Notes: a model not told the origin generated them from the letters alone. A stretch of DNA of 30,536 nucleotides from an uncultured Clostridia bacterium (GCA_947166205.1 CAMVDI010000001.1:1-30536), one strand, 5' to 3'. Positions 16,785-24,742 are shown, counted from the first letter of the stretch. Numbers and translations are program-made.

Positions 16785-17653
16785 TTACCGGTCCCCCCGT
16801 TTAAAATCTCCTTCAGCTTCACGAAAAGCTTCGTGATCGGCGCGACCCGCTCGGTAATGATCTTCACGGAGCAGCGCTGCGGCGCGCTCAGCTCTTTCTT
16901 CGCGCCTTTTTCGTTGCTCCAGATATAGCCGTTCACCGTCTGATAGTCCCTGTACTGTTCGCTGGTCTGGTATTTTGGCGTGACCAGCTCAATCGTCACG
17001 GCGCGGACGCTCCGCCCGTTCTCGTTCAGCTCGGACACCACCCCGTTGTCCTCGCCCACGACCGCCCGCATGGACGCCAGCGAAGTGGCCTGATTATCAA
17101 TGTTGATGACCCGGCCGTACATGTGCCCGATGGAGTTGCTGTCCTGAGAGACGAGGGAAATATAGGCCTGCATGCCCCGCTCGATCTTGTCCACGTCCGT
17201 GTCCGGAACGTAGCAGACCACCAGCTCCCGCTGCTCCTCCGTCATCGCGGCCGTGACCCTGAAAAGCTCCGTCCCCATGTTCACGGTGGTGCCCCGCTCG
17301 ACCAGGACCTTGGAAACCGTACCGATCAGATTCGTCTTCCAGGCACCGTCCTGCGTCTGAAGGACCTCCGTCCCCTCCCGGACCGGGGAGCCGACGGCGG
17401 CCAGGTCCTGGACCGTGCCGCTGGCGGGGGAATAAAAAGAATTCGTCGGAGTCGTCGCGCTGACAATCATCCCCGGGGCGGTCACCGTTGAGGGCAGTTC
17501 GCCGATGAAGGACCAGATCCCGACCGCGATCAGGATCCCCGTCACGCCCAGCAGCGCGAGCCAGGACATGGGAGACGTCACCTTCAGCACCTTATCCAGC
17601 TGATCCACGGATGCGATTTTGTCGAGCGCGCTCTTCCGGTATACACTTTTCAT
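16781..17653 (-). CDS. NHLM-type HlyD-family secretion adaptor
   Basis: This 290-residue membrane-fusion-type protein has one N-terminal membrane helix (about 31-53, WLALLGVTGILIAVGIWSFI). A short barrel-sandwich (lipoyl-like) region follows, around SPASGTVQDL and GTVSKVLVERGTTVNMG, then a C-terminal beta domain. It is short compared with Gram-negative HlyD (about 480) and lacks the long coiled coil, as usual for NHLM adaptors of Gram-positive bacteria. It probably links the ABC pair to the outer face of the membrane. Start and stop overlap both neighbours by 4 nt (ATGA), showing tight translational coupling with the sigma factor and the C39 exporter. Confidence 0.9.
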   Translation of the reverse strand: MKSVYRKSALDKIASVDQLDKVLKVTSPMSWLALLGVTGILIAVGIWSFIGELPSTVTAPGMIVSATTPTNSFYSPASGTVQDLAAVGSPVREGTEVLQTQDGAWKTNLIGTVSKVLVERGTTVNMGTELFRVTAAMTEEQRELVVCYVPDTDVDKIERGMQAYISLVSQDSNSIGHMYGRVINIDNQATSLASMRAVVGEDNGVVSELNENGRSVRAVTIELVTPKYQTSEQYRDYQTVNGYIWSNEKGAKKELSAPQRCSVKIITERVAPITKLFVKLKEILNGGTGK

Positions 17654-18156
17654 TCGCCTAACACCGTCCTTAATTCATTTGCGTGATCGTGATTCATCTT
17701 TTTGATCCCCCGGTGGATGAGGATCCGCACATTTCCCGGGGTGGTCTCCATCCTGCGGGCGATCTCCTCGTCCTCCATTTCCGTGAAATAGCGGAAGATG
17801 ACCGCCTCCCTCTGGCGCTCCGGAAGCTCGCCCAGCATTCTGGCCAGCTCATCCCGGACCGCCGTCATCCAGACCGCCTGTCCCAGGATGTCCTTGTCCG
17901 GAATCACCTCTTCAAGGCCGTCCAGCGTATACAGGGTTCTGCGGCCGCGAAGATAATTCTTCCATCGGCTGCGCGTAATCATATACAGCCAGGTCTTCCG
18001 GCTGGCTTTTGTTTCATCGTAATCGTCCCAATGCTGATAGCAGTAGATAAAGCATTCCGCCGCCAGATCCTCCGCGTCGTGAAGATTGGCGCACTTTCTT
18101 CTCAGATATTCGACAATCTGGGGATACATCTGCTCATAAAAGGCTTCGTATGTCAT
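17650..18156 (-). CDS. ECF-like RNA polymerase sigma-70 family factor
   Basis: This is a 168-residue two-domain sigma factor. Region 2 (about 5-75) includes HDAEDLAAECFIYCYQHW and RKTWLYMITRSRWKNYLRGRR. Region 4 (about 108-155) includes LPERQREAVIFRYFTEMEDEEIARRM followed by a helix-turn-helix TPGNVRILIHRGIKKM. Regions 1.1 and 3 are absent, as in extracytoplasmic-function factors. No anti-sigma gene sits beside it; instead the operon carries a STAS and an FHA protein. Being the first gene of the export operon, it is the prime candidate to read the TGWAAC-N17-RTATA promoters in front of the kinase and precursor operons. That link is inference. Confidence 0.93.
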   Translation of the reverse strand: MTYEAFYEQMYPQIVEYLRRKCANLHDAEDLAAECFIYCYQHWDDYDETKASRKTWLYMITRSRWKNYLRGRRTLYTLDGLEEVIPDKDILGQAVWMTAVRDELARMLGELPERQREAVIFRYFTEMEDEEIARRMETTPGNVRILIHRGIKKMNHDHANELRTVLGE

Positions 18157-18256
18157 TTCCCCGTCCCGGATGACTCTTTCCGTCCTTCAAGCTCCGCTCT
18201 TCCGGCGGACCTGTCAGGCAGCCATGCTATGCCCTTTCCTTGAAATTGTTGGAACC

Positions 18257-18285
18257 ATCTTACCCCATCCCGGCCAAAATATCAA
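18257..18285 (-). promoter_or_regulatory. Candidate SigA promoter of the export operon
   Basis: On the minus strand TTGATA (18285-18280), a 17-base spacer and TAAGAT (18262-18257) lie about 100 nt upstream of the sigma factor ATG. The -35 element falls inside the first copy of the repeat array at 18269-18380. It does not match the locus ECF-type motif, so the export operon may be transcribed by the housekeeping polymerase. Confidence 0.5.
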
Positions 18286-18380
18286 GTTTTCAAGCCCGAA
18301 CAATATTTCAGTTTTTCAAGTTGTCAAACCCGAACAATATTTCAGTTTTTCAGGCCCGGACAAAATATCAAGTTGTCAAA
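18269..18380 (+). repeat. Four-copy direct repeat array between divergent promoters
   Basis: Four copies of a 26-nt unit beginning CCCGR, with an AT-rich centre and ending near TTTTCA or TTGTCA, start at 18269, 18295, 18329 and 18355 (steps of 26, 34 and 26). Copies 2 and 3 share CCCGAACAATATTTCAG exactly; copies 1 and 4 share AAAATATCAAGTT. Copy 1 overlaps the minus-strand -35, and copy 4 ends just before the plus-strand -35. It is probably an operator for a regulator not identified in the window. Confidence 0.7.
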
Positions 18381-18385
18381 TCCGC

Positions 18386-18414
18386 TTGTCAAAATCCGCC
18401 CGCGCCCCTATAAT
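18386..18414 (+). promoter_or_regulatory. SigA-type promoter for the PAP2 gene
   Basis: TTGTCA (18386-18391), a 17-base spacer and a perfect TATAAT (18409-18414) lie about 100 nt before the ATG at 18512. The upstream repeat array abuts the -35. This is the closest match to the housekeeping consensus in the window. Confidence 0.8.
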
Positions 18415-18511
18415 GGCCGGAGAGGCTTTGTCTGAAACGCAGTTTCCCGCGCCGGCCGACAGAACCCGGACCGGCTCACGGACAGGAGGAAGAAAAGGAA
18501 GGGATACAACA

Positions 18512-19117
18512 ATGGATCAGATTTTATATGGGTTTGATACCGCGGTCTATAACTTTTTCTGGCAGTTCCAGAACTCCGTGACGATCGGATTGGCCGACAT
18601 TTGTCAGCACCTGGGTGATTTCAAGGCCTTCATCATCTGCTTTGTGATCTCGCTGGCCCTTTGTTTCCCGAAAAAGACCAGAAGATACGGTACGGCCATG
18701 CTGGTTTCCTTCCTGGTGTGTCTCCTTCTGGTGAACGTCCTGGCCAAGCCGCTCGTGAACAGGCCAAGACCCTACGAGGCCCTTCAGGAAACGCCGTTCT
18801 GGGAAACCTATGAAGCCCACTGGGCCAGCGCCGGCTCCCATCTGGAGGGCGACAAGTCTTTCCCCTCCGGGCATACCTCTTTGAATTTCGGGATTTTCAC
18901 GGCTCTGGCCGCGGTCCTTCTCAAGCAGAAGAAAAAGTGGGCATGGCTTCTCCTGCTGATCCCCGTCATCGTGGGAAGCACAAGAATCATCCGCTGTGTT
19001 CATTATCCGAGCGATGTTTTGGGCGGCATGATCATTGGGATTATCGGAGGGCTGATCGGCTGCGCGGTCGCGTTCTCGCCCTTGCTTTCGAAATCCCTCA
19101 ACCCCGATAAGCAATAG
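18512..19117 (+). CDS. PAP2-family membrane phosphatase
   Basis: This 201-residue membrane protein has five or six hydrophobic helices and the three PAP2 motifs: KPLVNRPRP (KX6RP), PSGHTS, and TRIIRCVHYPSD (SRX5HX3D with Thr for Ser). Such enzymes remove phosphate from lipids such as undecaprenyl pyrophosphate or phosphatidic acid at the outer face of the membrane. The ATG at 18512 follows AAGGAAGGG; the frame is open further upstream but that part precedes the promoter. It is divergent from the export operon and immediately followed by the PP2C gene. It might help resist a membrane- or lipid-II-targeting peptide, or be an ordinary cell-wall gene; the sequence does not decide. Confidence 0.92.
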   Translation: MDQILYGFDTAVYNFFWQFQNSVTIGLADICQHLGDFKAFIICFVISLALCFPKKTRRYGTAMLVSFLVCLLLVNVLAKPLVNRPRPYEALQETPFWETYEAHWASAGSHLEGDKSFPSGHTSLNFGIFTALAAVLLKQKKKWAWLLLLIPVIVGSTRIIRCVHYPSDVLGGMIIGIIGGLIGCAVAFSPLLSKSLNPDKQ

Positions 19118-19150
19118 CGTAATATCCGCGATTGTTCCCGTGTATATCAG
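19118..19150 (+). promoter_or_regulatory. Candidate locus-type promoter before the PP2C gene
   Basis: CGTAAT (19118-19123), an 18-base spacer and GTATATCAG (19142-19150) resemble the locus motif. GTTCCCGTGTATA here is identical to the sequence upstream of the precursor A operon. The -35 match is poor. It begins right after the PAP2 stop. Confidence 0.4.
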
Positions 19151-19174
19151 GGAGGAAGGAGGTATCCTTCTTCC
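19151..19174 (+). other. Hairpin in the PP2C 5' leader
   Basis: GGAGGAAGGA-GGTA-TCCTTCTTCC forms a 10-bp stem with one G-U pair and a four-base loop. No T run follows, so it is not a terminator. It would lie at the 5' end of the message if the upstream promoter candidate is used, and also hides a GGAGG sequence. Confidence 0.4.
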
Positions 19175-19214
19175 ATGCCTTCGGTCAATTCTTCGGCTGT
19201 ACGGGGAGAGAGCT

Positions 19215-20081
19215 ATGAGAAAATGGTTCATTCACGGCGCGTGCTGTTACGACAAGGGCGCGGTGCGCGCCGACAATCAGGATGCCCTGTTTTTCAACGG
19301 ACAGTATGCCGCTCCGGCTCACATGAACGACGGCGCCAGCTGGTTCACGGAGGTTCCCGCCCAGGGAACGCTTTGGGCGGTCTGCGACGGGATGGGAGGG
19401 CATAAGAACGGCGAGGTGGCCAGCTATACCGCCATCTCGGGGATGCGGGAGCTCCAGAACCATCTGGTGGGCCGCGATTTCGAGGCCTCGATTCAGAACT
19501 GGGTGCGCCAGGCGAACAGCGCCGTGGCCAGAAAAGCCTCCGGCGGCGGAACAACGCTGGCGCTGGCCTACTGCGGGGACGGTTTTCTGCAGACGGCTCA
19601 CGTAGGGGATTCCCGGGTTTACCGTTTTCACAACGGCGAGCTGTACCGGCTGACCCGGGATCATTCCAAGGTGGAAATGCTGCTGGCTGCCGGGATGATC
19701 ACGGAGGAAGAGACCTTCACCCATCCCCAGAAAAACGTCATTACCCGTTATCTCGGCATGAAGGAAGAATACGTCTGTGAGGCCACCGTCGGGAAAAAAC
19801 AGCCCTTTGCGGACGGGGACCGCTATCTGATCTGCAGCGACGGCGTATGCGGCATGCTGGATGACAGAACGATCGCCGGCCTTCTCGATACCTCATGGGA
19901 TGTGCGGTCCTGCGCGGACGCCATTCTGGCCTCCGTCTATGAGGCCGGCGCCCGGGACAACCTGACCGCGATTGTTCTGGAGCTTTCCTGTGAAGGCGAT
20001 CCCGACCCTTCGTCCGGCGCGGAGGAGCCCCTCCTGTTTGAGGACGATGGGGAAGAGGAGCCCACCGAGCAGGATCCCTGA
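19215..20081 (+). CDS. PP2C-family Ser/Thr protein phosphatase
   Basis: This 288-residue soluble phosphatase has the metal-binding and catalytic motifs of bacterial PP2C (Stp/PrpC type): RADNQDAL (Asp20, Asp23), VCDGMGGH (Asp58), GGGTTLALAYC, AHVGDSRVYRF, LICSDGVCGMLDD and GARDNLTAIVLEL. An acidic tail of about 35 residues follows (DPDPSSGAEEP, then EDDGEEEPTEQDP). The ATG at 19215 follows GGGGAGAG; the frame is open upstream but without a better start. It should reverse the action of a Hanks-type kinase, and the kinase at 1-1143 is the only one in the window. The two genes share a similar promoter element although they lie 18 kb apart. Confidence 0.93.
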   Translation: MRKWFIHGACCYDKGAVRADNQDALFFNGQYAAPAHMNDGASWFTEVPAQGTLWAVCDGMGGHKNGEVASYTAISGMRELQNHLVGRDFEASIQNWVRQANSAVARKASGGGTTLALAYCGDGFLQTAHVGDSRVYRFHNGELYRLTRDHSKVEMLLAAGMITEEETFTHPQKNVITRYLGMKEEYVCEATVGKKQPFADGDRYLICSDGVCGMLDDRTIAGLLDTSWDVRSCADAILASVYEAGARDNLTAIVLELSCEGDPDPSSGAEEPLLFEDDGEEEPTEQDP

Positions 20082-20102
20082 AAACCATCATTTCTCACGC
20101 GT

Positions 20103-20137
20103 CCGCCCCTCCCGGTTCTCGGGAGGGGCGGTTTTTT
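20103..20137 (+). terminator. Rho-independent terminator of the PP2C gene
   Basis: CCGCCCCTCCCG (20103-20114) pairs perfectly with CGGGAGGGGCGG (20120-20131) across a five-base loop, followed by six T. It lies about 20 nt after the PP2C stop. Confidence 0.92.
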
Positions 20138-20142
20138 CCGCG

Positions 20143-20205
20143 CCGCCCGGTAGGTTTTCCCGCGTACCGCCCGGAAGGTTTTTCCCGCGCGCTCCCCGGA
20201 AGTTC
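20143..20205 (+). repeat. Short imperfect tandem repeats before the HTH/H1-like gene
   Basis: CCGCCCGGTAGGTTTTCCCG (20143) recurs as CCGCCCGGAAGGTTTTTCCC (20167) and in degenerate form as CTCCCCGGAAGTTC (20192), steps of about 24 nt. They lie directly upstream of the promoter at 20206 and could be operator sites, possibly for the HTH protein itself. Confidence 0.45.
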
Positions 20206-20234
20206 TTGACTTTTCACAGGGGTTTGGATATGCT
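20206..20234 (+). promoter_or_regulatory. SigA-type promoter for the HTH/H1-like gene
   Basis: TTGACT (20206-20211), a 17-base spacer and TATGCT (20229-20234) lie 80 nt before the ATG, within the 233-nt gap that otherwise holds only the terminator and short repeats. Confidence 0.6.
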
Positions 20235-20314
20235 TTTTCCAACAGAAAAAAAGGAAGCAGGCCTGTCCGCCGCGCTTCCCCGTTCAGAGCGGAATAAAAA
20301 AGGAGGAATCACGA

Positions 20315-21049
20315 ATGGCTGTGAAAAAAGTAGGCGTATTGGTGAAGGAAGCCAGGACGGCCGCCGGCCTGACCCAGGAGAAACTGGCCAAGGCCGCCGG
20401 TGAAGGCCTGACCGCCGCCGATATCGGCAAATGCGAGCGGGGCGAGTCGGATCTGACGACCGCGCAGCTGAAGAAGATCGCCGTGGCCTGCGGCGTGACG
20501 CAGAAGTCCCTGGCGGAAGCGCCGAAGAACCTGAGCGCCGCGGCGGCAAAGAAGGCGGCCGCCGCAAAGACGGCGGCGGCCAAGACGACCGCGGCCAAGA
20601 CGTCCTCTTCCGCAAAGACGGCCGCCGCGAAGACCTCCTCTTCCGCAAAGACGGCTTCCGCGGCCAAAACCTCCTCTTCCGCGAAAACGGCTTCCGCGGC
20701 AAAGAAGACGTCCTCGGCGAAGACATCCTCCTCGGCAAAGACTTCAACTTCGGCGAAGACTTCAACCGCCAAAAAGAAGACGGAGCCCGCCGTGCCGGCC
20801 AGCGCGAATGTTTCCATGAAGGTCACCAGCACGGAGCAGAAGCTGATTCAAGCCTACCGCGGCTCCACCTCTGACCGGAAAAAGGCGGCCATCAAGCTGC
20901 TGAACGGGGACTACGGCGAGACGGTGGACAAGATCCTGTCCGCGGTCAACGGATCCGCGCCTTCCGCCTCCTCCTCTTCCTCTGACAGCGGCTCTCCGCT
21001 GGGCGATCTCCTGGGCAGCGTCCTGGGAGGCATTCTCGGGGGAAAGTAA
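20315..21049 (+). CDS. XRE-type HTH protein with histone H1-like tail
   Basis: This is a 244-residue protein of mixed design. Residues 1-68 form an XRE/Cro-type helix-turn-helix (VKEARTAAGLTQEKLAKAAG, with the recognition segment TAADIGKCERGES). Residues about 72-155 are low-complexity Lys/Ala/Ser/Thr with AAKT and SSSAKT repeats, like eukaryotic H1 tails and bacterial Hc1/AlgP-type proteins. Residues about 168-205 form a small helical domain (TEQKLIQAYRGSTSDRKKAA), and the end is Ser/Gly-rich with DLLGSVLGGILGG. The ATG follows AGGAGG at ideal spacing. It has its own promoter and terminator. It probably binds DNA, with the basic tail giving sequence-independent affinity; a nucleoid or broad regulatory role is inferred. 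Confidence 0.88.
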   Translation: MAVKKVGVLVKEARTAAGLTQEKLAKAAGEGLTAADIGKCERGESDLTTAQLKKIAVACGVTQKSLAEAPKNLSAAAAKKAAAAKTAAAKTTAAKTSSSAKTAAAKTSSSAKTASAAKTSSSAKTASAAKKTSSAKTSSSAKTSTSAKTSTAKKKTEPAVPASANVSMKVTSTEQKLIQAYRGSTSDRKKAAIKLLNGDYGETVDKILSAVNGSAPSASSSSSDSGSPLGDLLGSVLGGILGGK

Positions 21050-21072
21050 GATACAGCGGCTCCGCGTCAAAA

Positions 21073-21112
21073 ACAGGGACGGTTCCAGTTCAGGAACCGT
21101 CCCTGTTTTTTC
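21073..21112. terminator. Bidirectional terminator between HTH/H1-like gene and msmX-like gene
   Basis: ACAGGGACGGTTCC (21073-21086) pairs perfectly with GGAACCGTCCCTGT (21093-21106) around AGTTCA. T runs follow on both strands (six or more T on plus, five on minus), so it ends both convergent transcripts. Confidence 0.93.
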
Positions 21113-21158
21113 CCTTTTAATTCTCTTTGAGTTCCTCTGAGTTCCTTTTCGTTTCCGC

Positions 21159-22286
21159 TCAATCCCACAGCATGCTCTTCTCGCTCTTGGGATCAAAGAT
21201 CTGGATCACCTTGCTGACGAAGGTGAAGCGGATATGCCGGCCCGCCACCAGGCTGGCGCGGCGCTCCGGGCTCAGGTCGATGGTCGGAACCCGCAGGATA
21301 ATGTTCTGATCCTCCCCGCAGCGCACATGCAGATGCAGCTCGCTGCCCATCATCTCGTTCACCAGGATCTCTCCTTCGATGCTGTTCGGATCATCATCCT
21401 CGCAGATGCTCAGGTGCTCCGGACGTACGCCCACGATGACGTCCCCGGATCCGGCGCCGTGCTTCGCCAGCAGCTCCGCCCGGTTTCCTTCCAGCGCCAC
21501 GGTATGTCCGTGAACGGTCACGGAATACCCGTTTCCGCTCCTGTCCAGCTTCGCCTGGAAAAAGTTCATCTGCGGAGAGCCGATAAAGCCCGCCACGAAC
21601 AGGTTATGGGGCGTATCGAAAACCTCCGCGGGGGTGCCCACCTGCTCGATATAGCCGTTCTGCATGATGACAATCCGGTCGCCCAGGGTCATGGCCTCGG
21701 TCTGATCGTGGGTCACGTAGATGAAGGTGGTATCCACGCGCTTGCGCAGCAGGATGATCTCCGCGCGCATCTGGTTGCGGAGCTTCGCGTCCAGGTTGCT
21801 CAGGGGCTCGTCCATCAGGAACACGGAGGGATCCCGCACGATGGCGCGGCCGATGGCCACCCGCTGGCGCTGGCCGCCGGAAAGCGCCTTCGGCTTCCGG
21901 CCCAGGTATTCCGTAATGCCCAGGATCTCCGCGGCCTGGCACACCCGCTTATGGATCTCTTCCTTGTTCATCTTGCGCAGCCGCAGCGGGAAGGCCATGT
22001 TCTCATACACGGTGATGTGCGGATACAGCGCGTAGTTCTGGAACACCATGGAGATATCCCGGTCCTTGGGCTCCACATCGTTCACCAGCCGGTCCCCGAT
22101 ATACAGCTCGCCGCCGGTGATATCCTCCAGGCCGGCCACCATCCGCAGGGTCGTGGATTTTCCGCACCCGGACGGGCCGACAAACACGATGAATTCCTTG
22201 TCCTGGATCTCCAGGTTGAAATCGTGGACCACTTCCACGCCGTTGTCATATACCTTTTTGATATGACGCAAAGATACATTCGCCAT
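21159..22286 (-). CDS. Sugar ABC transporter ATPase (MsmX/UgpC/MalK type)
   Basis: This 375-residue ATPase energises oligosaccharide uptake. Walker A GPSGCGKST is at 37-45, signature LSGGQRQR near 135-142, Walker B VFLMDEPLSNLDAKLR, and the switch His in THDQTEA. The C-terminal third is the TOBE/OB regulatory domain typical of MsmX/UgpC, ATPases that often serve several transporters. It is the last gene of the malEFG-like operon, 12 nt after the MalG-like gene, and ends at a bidirectional terminator. The sugar specificity is set by the binding protein and cannot be read here. Confidence 0.95.
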   Translation of the reverse strand: MANVSLRHIKKVYDNGVEVVHDFNLEIQDKEFIVFVGPSGCGKSTTLRMVAGLEDITGGELYIGDRLVNDVEPKDRDISMVFQNYALYPHITVYENMAFPLRLRKMNKEEIHKRVCQAAEILGITEYLGRKPKALSGGQRQRVAIGRAIVRDPSVFLMDEPLSNLDAKLRNQMRAEIILLRKRVDTTFIYVTHDQTEAMTLGDRIVIMQNGYIEQVGTPAEVFDTPHNLFVAGFIGSPQMNFFQAKLDRSGNGYSVTVHGHTVALEGNRAELLAKHGAGSGDVIVGVRPEHLSICEDDDPNSIEGEILVNEMMGSELHLHVRCGEDQNIILRVPTIDLSPERRASLVAGRHIRFTFVSKVIQIFDPKSEKSMLWD

Positions 22287-22298
22287 AATGCTTCCTCC

Positions 22299-23246
22299 TT
22301 AGCCTTTCACTGCTCCGCCGGTAACGCCTTCCACATAGTACTTCTGCAGCGCCATGAACAGCGCGGTGACCGGGACGGCCACCAGCACGCCGCCGGCGCA
22401 GAACCGGGTGAAATATCCCTGATAGTCGTTGACGTTGACCCAGCGGTACAATCCCACCGCCACGTTATAGTTCGGCTCGCTCCCGAACGCCACATAGGAC
22501 GCGAAGACGTAATCCCCCCAGGGCGCCATGAACGCCATCAGGATGGTGTAGATCACAATCGGCTTGCTCAGGGGCATGATGATCTTCAGGAAGACCTGGA
22601 AACGGGTCGCGCCGTCGATGCGGGCGCTCTCATCCAGCGCCTTGGGAATCGTATCGAAGAAGCCCTTCGAGATGTAGTACCCCATGCCGGAAGACGCCAC
22701 ATAGATCAGAATCAGCCCGGGAACCGCGCCGTTCTGGGTCAGGCCCAGCTGCTTCAGCAGGAAGTACAGGGTAATCATGGTCAGGAAGCCGGGGAACAGA
22801 CCCAGCACCAGCACCACGTTCATGATCGCCTTCCGGCCGCGGAACCGGAGGCGGCTCAGCGCGTAGCTGACGGAAAGGACGATGACGGTCTGGAAGACGG
22901 CCACAAAGACCGCGATGATCAGCGTGTTCCCGTACCAGCGCAGGAAGTGGCTGTTGGGATCCGTCAGCAGCCATCTGTAATTGTCCAGGCTCCAGACCTT
23001 CGGAAGGATGTAGGCTTCCATGCCGCCGGACTCCGTCAGGTAGCTGCGGAAGCTCTGAAAGACCAGGAAGACGAAGGGGGCCAGCCAGATGATGCTCATC
23101 AGCACCAGAACCGTATAGATCCCGCCGTTCACCCTGCGCTCGTGGGCTTTCTTGCTGCGGGTTTTCTGCGGTTTGATTTCCCGGATGACGCCGGCCTCAT
23201 AATCCACCTGAATGTCAACTTCCGGGATTTCCTTTTTCGTACTCAT
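22299..23246 (-). CDS. Sugar ABC transporter permease, MalG type
   Basis: This 315-residue inner-membrane permease has about six helices and the EAA loop ESARIDGATRFQVFLKIIMPLSKP that docks onto the ATPase. A charged N-terminal tail of about 40 residues precedes the first helix. The ATG at 23246 overlaps the MalF-like stop (TGATG); a GTG three bases upstream is an alternative start. GAGGAGG lies upstream within the preceding gene. With the MalF-like partner it should form the pore for an oligosaccharide, and the C-terminal VEGVTGGAVKG ending is typical of MalG relatives. Confidence 0.93.
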   Translation of the reverse strand: MSTKKEIPEVDIQVDYEAGVIREIKPQKTRSKKAHERRVNGGIYTVLVLMSIIWLAPFVFLVFQSFRSYLTESGGMEAYILPKVWSLDNYRWLLTDPNSHFLRWYGNTLIIAVFVAVFQTVIVLSVSYALSRLRFRGRKAIMNVVLVLGLFPGFLTMITLYFLLKQLGLTQNGAVPGLILIYVASSGMGYYISKGFFDTIPKALDESARIDGATRFQVFLKIIMPLSKPIVIYTILMAFMAPWGDYVFASYVAFGSEPNYNVAVGLYRWVNVNDYQGYFTRFCAGGVLVAVPVTALFMALQKYYVEGVTGGAVKG

Positions 23247-24742
23247 CACTGGAAGTCCTCCTCATTCTTGACGGACGGGATCAGGTTGTAGGCAACCAGG
23301 TTGATGACCGCCAACACCACGAAGACCAGGATGCCCATGACCGCCGCCAGTTTGTAGTTGGTGTCGTTGACCGTCATCTTGTACAGCCAGGTGATCAGCA
23401 GATCCGTGTATCCGGCGTTTCCGCTCAGCCCCAGGGACAGGGGTTTGCCGCCGCTGAGCAGGAAAATGACGTTGAAGTTGTTGATGTTCCCCGTAAAGGA
23501 GGTCAGAAGATACGGCCCCGTCACGAACAGCATATAGGGCAGCGTGATCTTCCTGTACATCTGGAACCCGTTGGCACCGTCAATCTTGGCGCTCTCGTAC
23601 AGATCCGCCGGAATGTTCATCAGAATGCCCGTTGCGATCAGCATCAGATAGGGAATGCCGATCCAGACGTTGATCAGGATGATGGTGAAGCGGGCCCAGT
23701 TCGGATCGGTCCAGAAGGGAATCGGCGCGGAAATCCATCCCCATTTCAGCAGATAGGTGTTGATGAGGCCGTCCGCCGCGAACATCTTGGACACGTACAG
23801 CAGGGATACGAACTGCGGGATGGCGATGGTCATGACCAGAATCGTGCGCCAGAGCTTCTTCAGCTTGATGCCCTTCTTGTTGATCATGATGGCGACCAGC
23901 ATGCCCAGGAAATAGTTCAGGAAGGTGGCGAAGAACGCCCAGATCAGCGTCCACAGCAGCACCTGGCGGAAGGTATCGCCGTAGGACTGGGTGTTCGTGT
24001 CCAGCAGCTGATGGAAGTTGTCCCACCCCACCCAGGTAAAAAGCTTGCTGGGCGGCTGATGCGTGGCGTCAAAGTTCGTAAACGCCACCAGGATCATGAA
24101 GATGATCGGCAGGATGGTGAACAGCGCCACCCCCAGCGTCGGCAGCGCCAGCAGGGTCTTGTGAAACTGCTCGTCCAGCAGGGAAGCCACATCGTCCCCC
24201 GTGGTCTTCAGCTTGTGCCCGGCCCGCAGGATCTCCTCACTGATCCGGTTCTGCTTCACGTTCAGCCGCCAGGTATAGATCATGGCGATGATAAAGAAGA
24301 CCGTCAGGATTCCGTACAGCAGGATGAAGAAGGAGTTGTCCCCGTAGATCGTCTTTCTGCCCTGCTTGTAGGTTTCCACCGTGCCCAGGGTCGTCAGCTT
24401 TCCCAGATAATAGCATCCGGAGAACTGAGCGTTCGGGAAGAACATGTACAGGTTGAACAGGGTCTGGAAGATGAAGAAGAGCAGTCCCCTTCCCCACTGG
24501 CCCCTGGCGAAGGAGCCGAAGCCCATCACCAGATAGCTGAGACGGGTTTTCCAGTCGCCGTCGCGGAAGGTCGTGACCAGGTCCTTCAGATTCGACCCGA
24601 TGCCCTTTCCCAGCTTCACAAACCATTTTCCCAGGTTGATAAACGCGTTCCCCAGCTTCCGGGGGAAGCTGCGGACCGACCGGCGCAGGCGGTATCCCAG
24701 CTTTCCCACGCCGCTCAGCTTCAGATAATCCAGATCCGTCAT
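23246..24742 (-). CDS. Sugar ABC transporter permease, MalF type with extended N-terminus
   Basis: This 498-residue permease is longer than usual MalF-like sugar permeases of Bacillota (about 290-430). The first 60 residues are basic and amphipathic (repeated KLGxxFxxLGKWFVKLGKGIG), then come two extra helices and a cytoplasmic or exposed segment before the core membrane domain. The EAA loop ESAKIDGANGFQMYRKITLPYM is present. It overlaps the MalG-like gene and follows the binding-protein gene after an intergenic terminator. It probably imports maltodextrin-like oligosaccharides made by the amylase upstream; this is inferred from neighbours. Confidence 0.93.
   Translation of the reverse strand: MTDLDYLKLSGVGKLGYRLRRSVRSFPRKLGNAFINLGKWFVKLGKGIGSNLKDLVTTFRDGDWKTRLSYLVMGFGSFARGQWGRGLLFFIFQTLFNLYMFFPNAQFSGCYYLGKLTTLGTVETYKQGRKTIYGDNSFFILLYGILTVFFIIAMIYTWRLNVKQNRISEEILRAGHKLKTTGDDVASLLDEQFHKTLLALPTLGVALFTILPIIFMILVAFTNFDATHQPPSKLFTWVGWDNFHQLLDTNTQSYGDTFRQVLLWTLIWAFFATFLNYFLGMLVAIMINKKGIKLKKLWRTILVMTIAIPQFVSLLYVSKMFAADGLINTYLLKWGWISAPIPFWTDPNWARFTIILINVWIGIPYLMLIATGILMNIPADLYESAKIDGANGFQMYRKITLPYMLFVTGPYLLTSFTGNINNFNVIFLLSGGKPLSLGLSGNAGYTDLLITWLYKMTVNDTNYKLAAVMGILVFVVLAVINLVAYNLIPSVKNEEDFQ

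Noticed and set aside
18269..18380. CRISPR-like array
   Set aside because: Units are imperfect, there are no unique spacers between them and no cas genes; position at two promoters fits operators.
20520..20780. Tandem DNA repeats in the HTH/H1-like gene
   Set aside because: They are explained by the coding of AAKT/SSSAKT residues and are not a separate repeat element.
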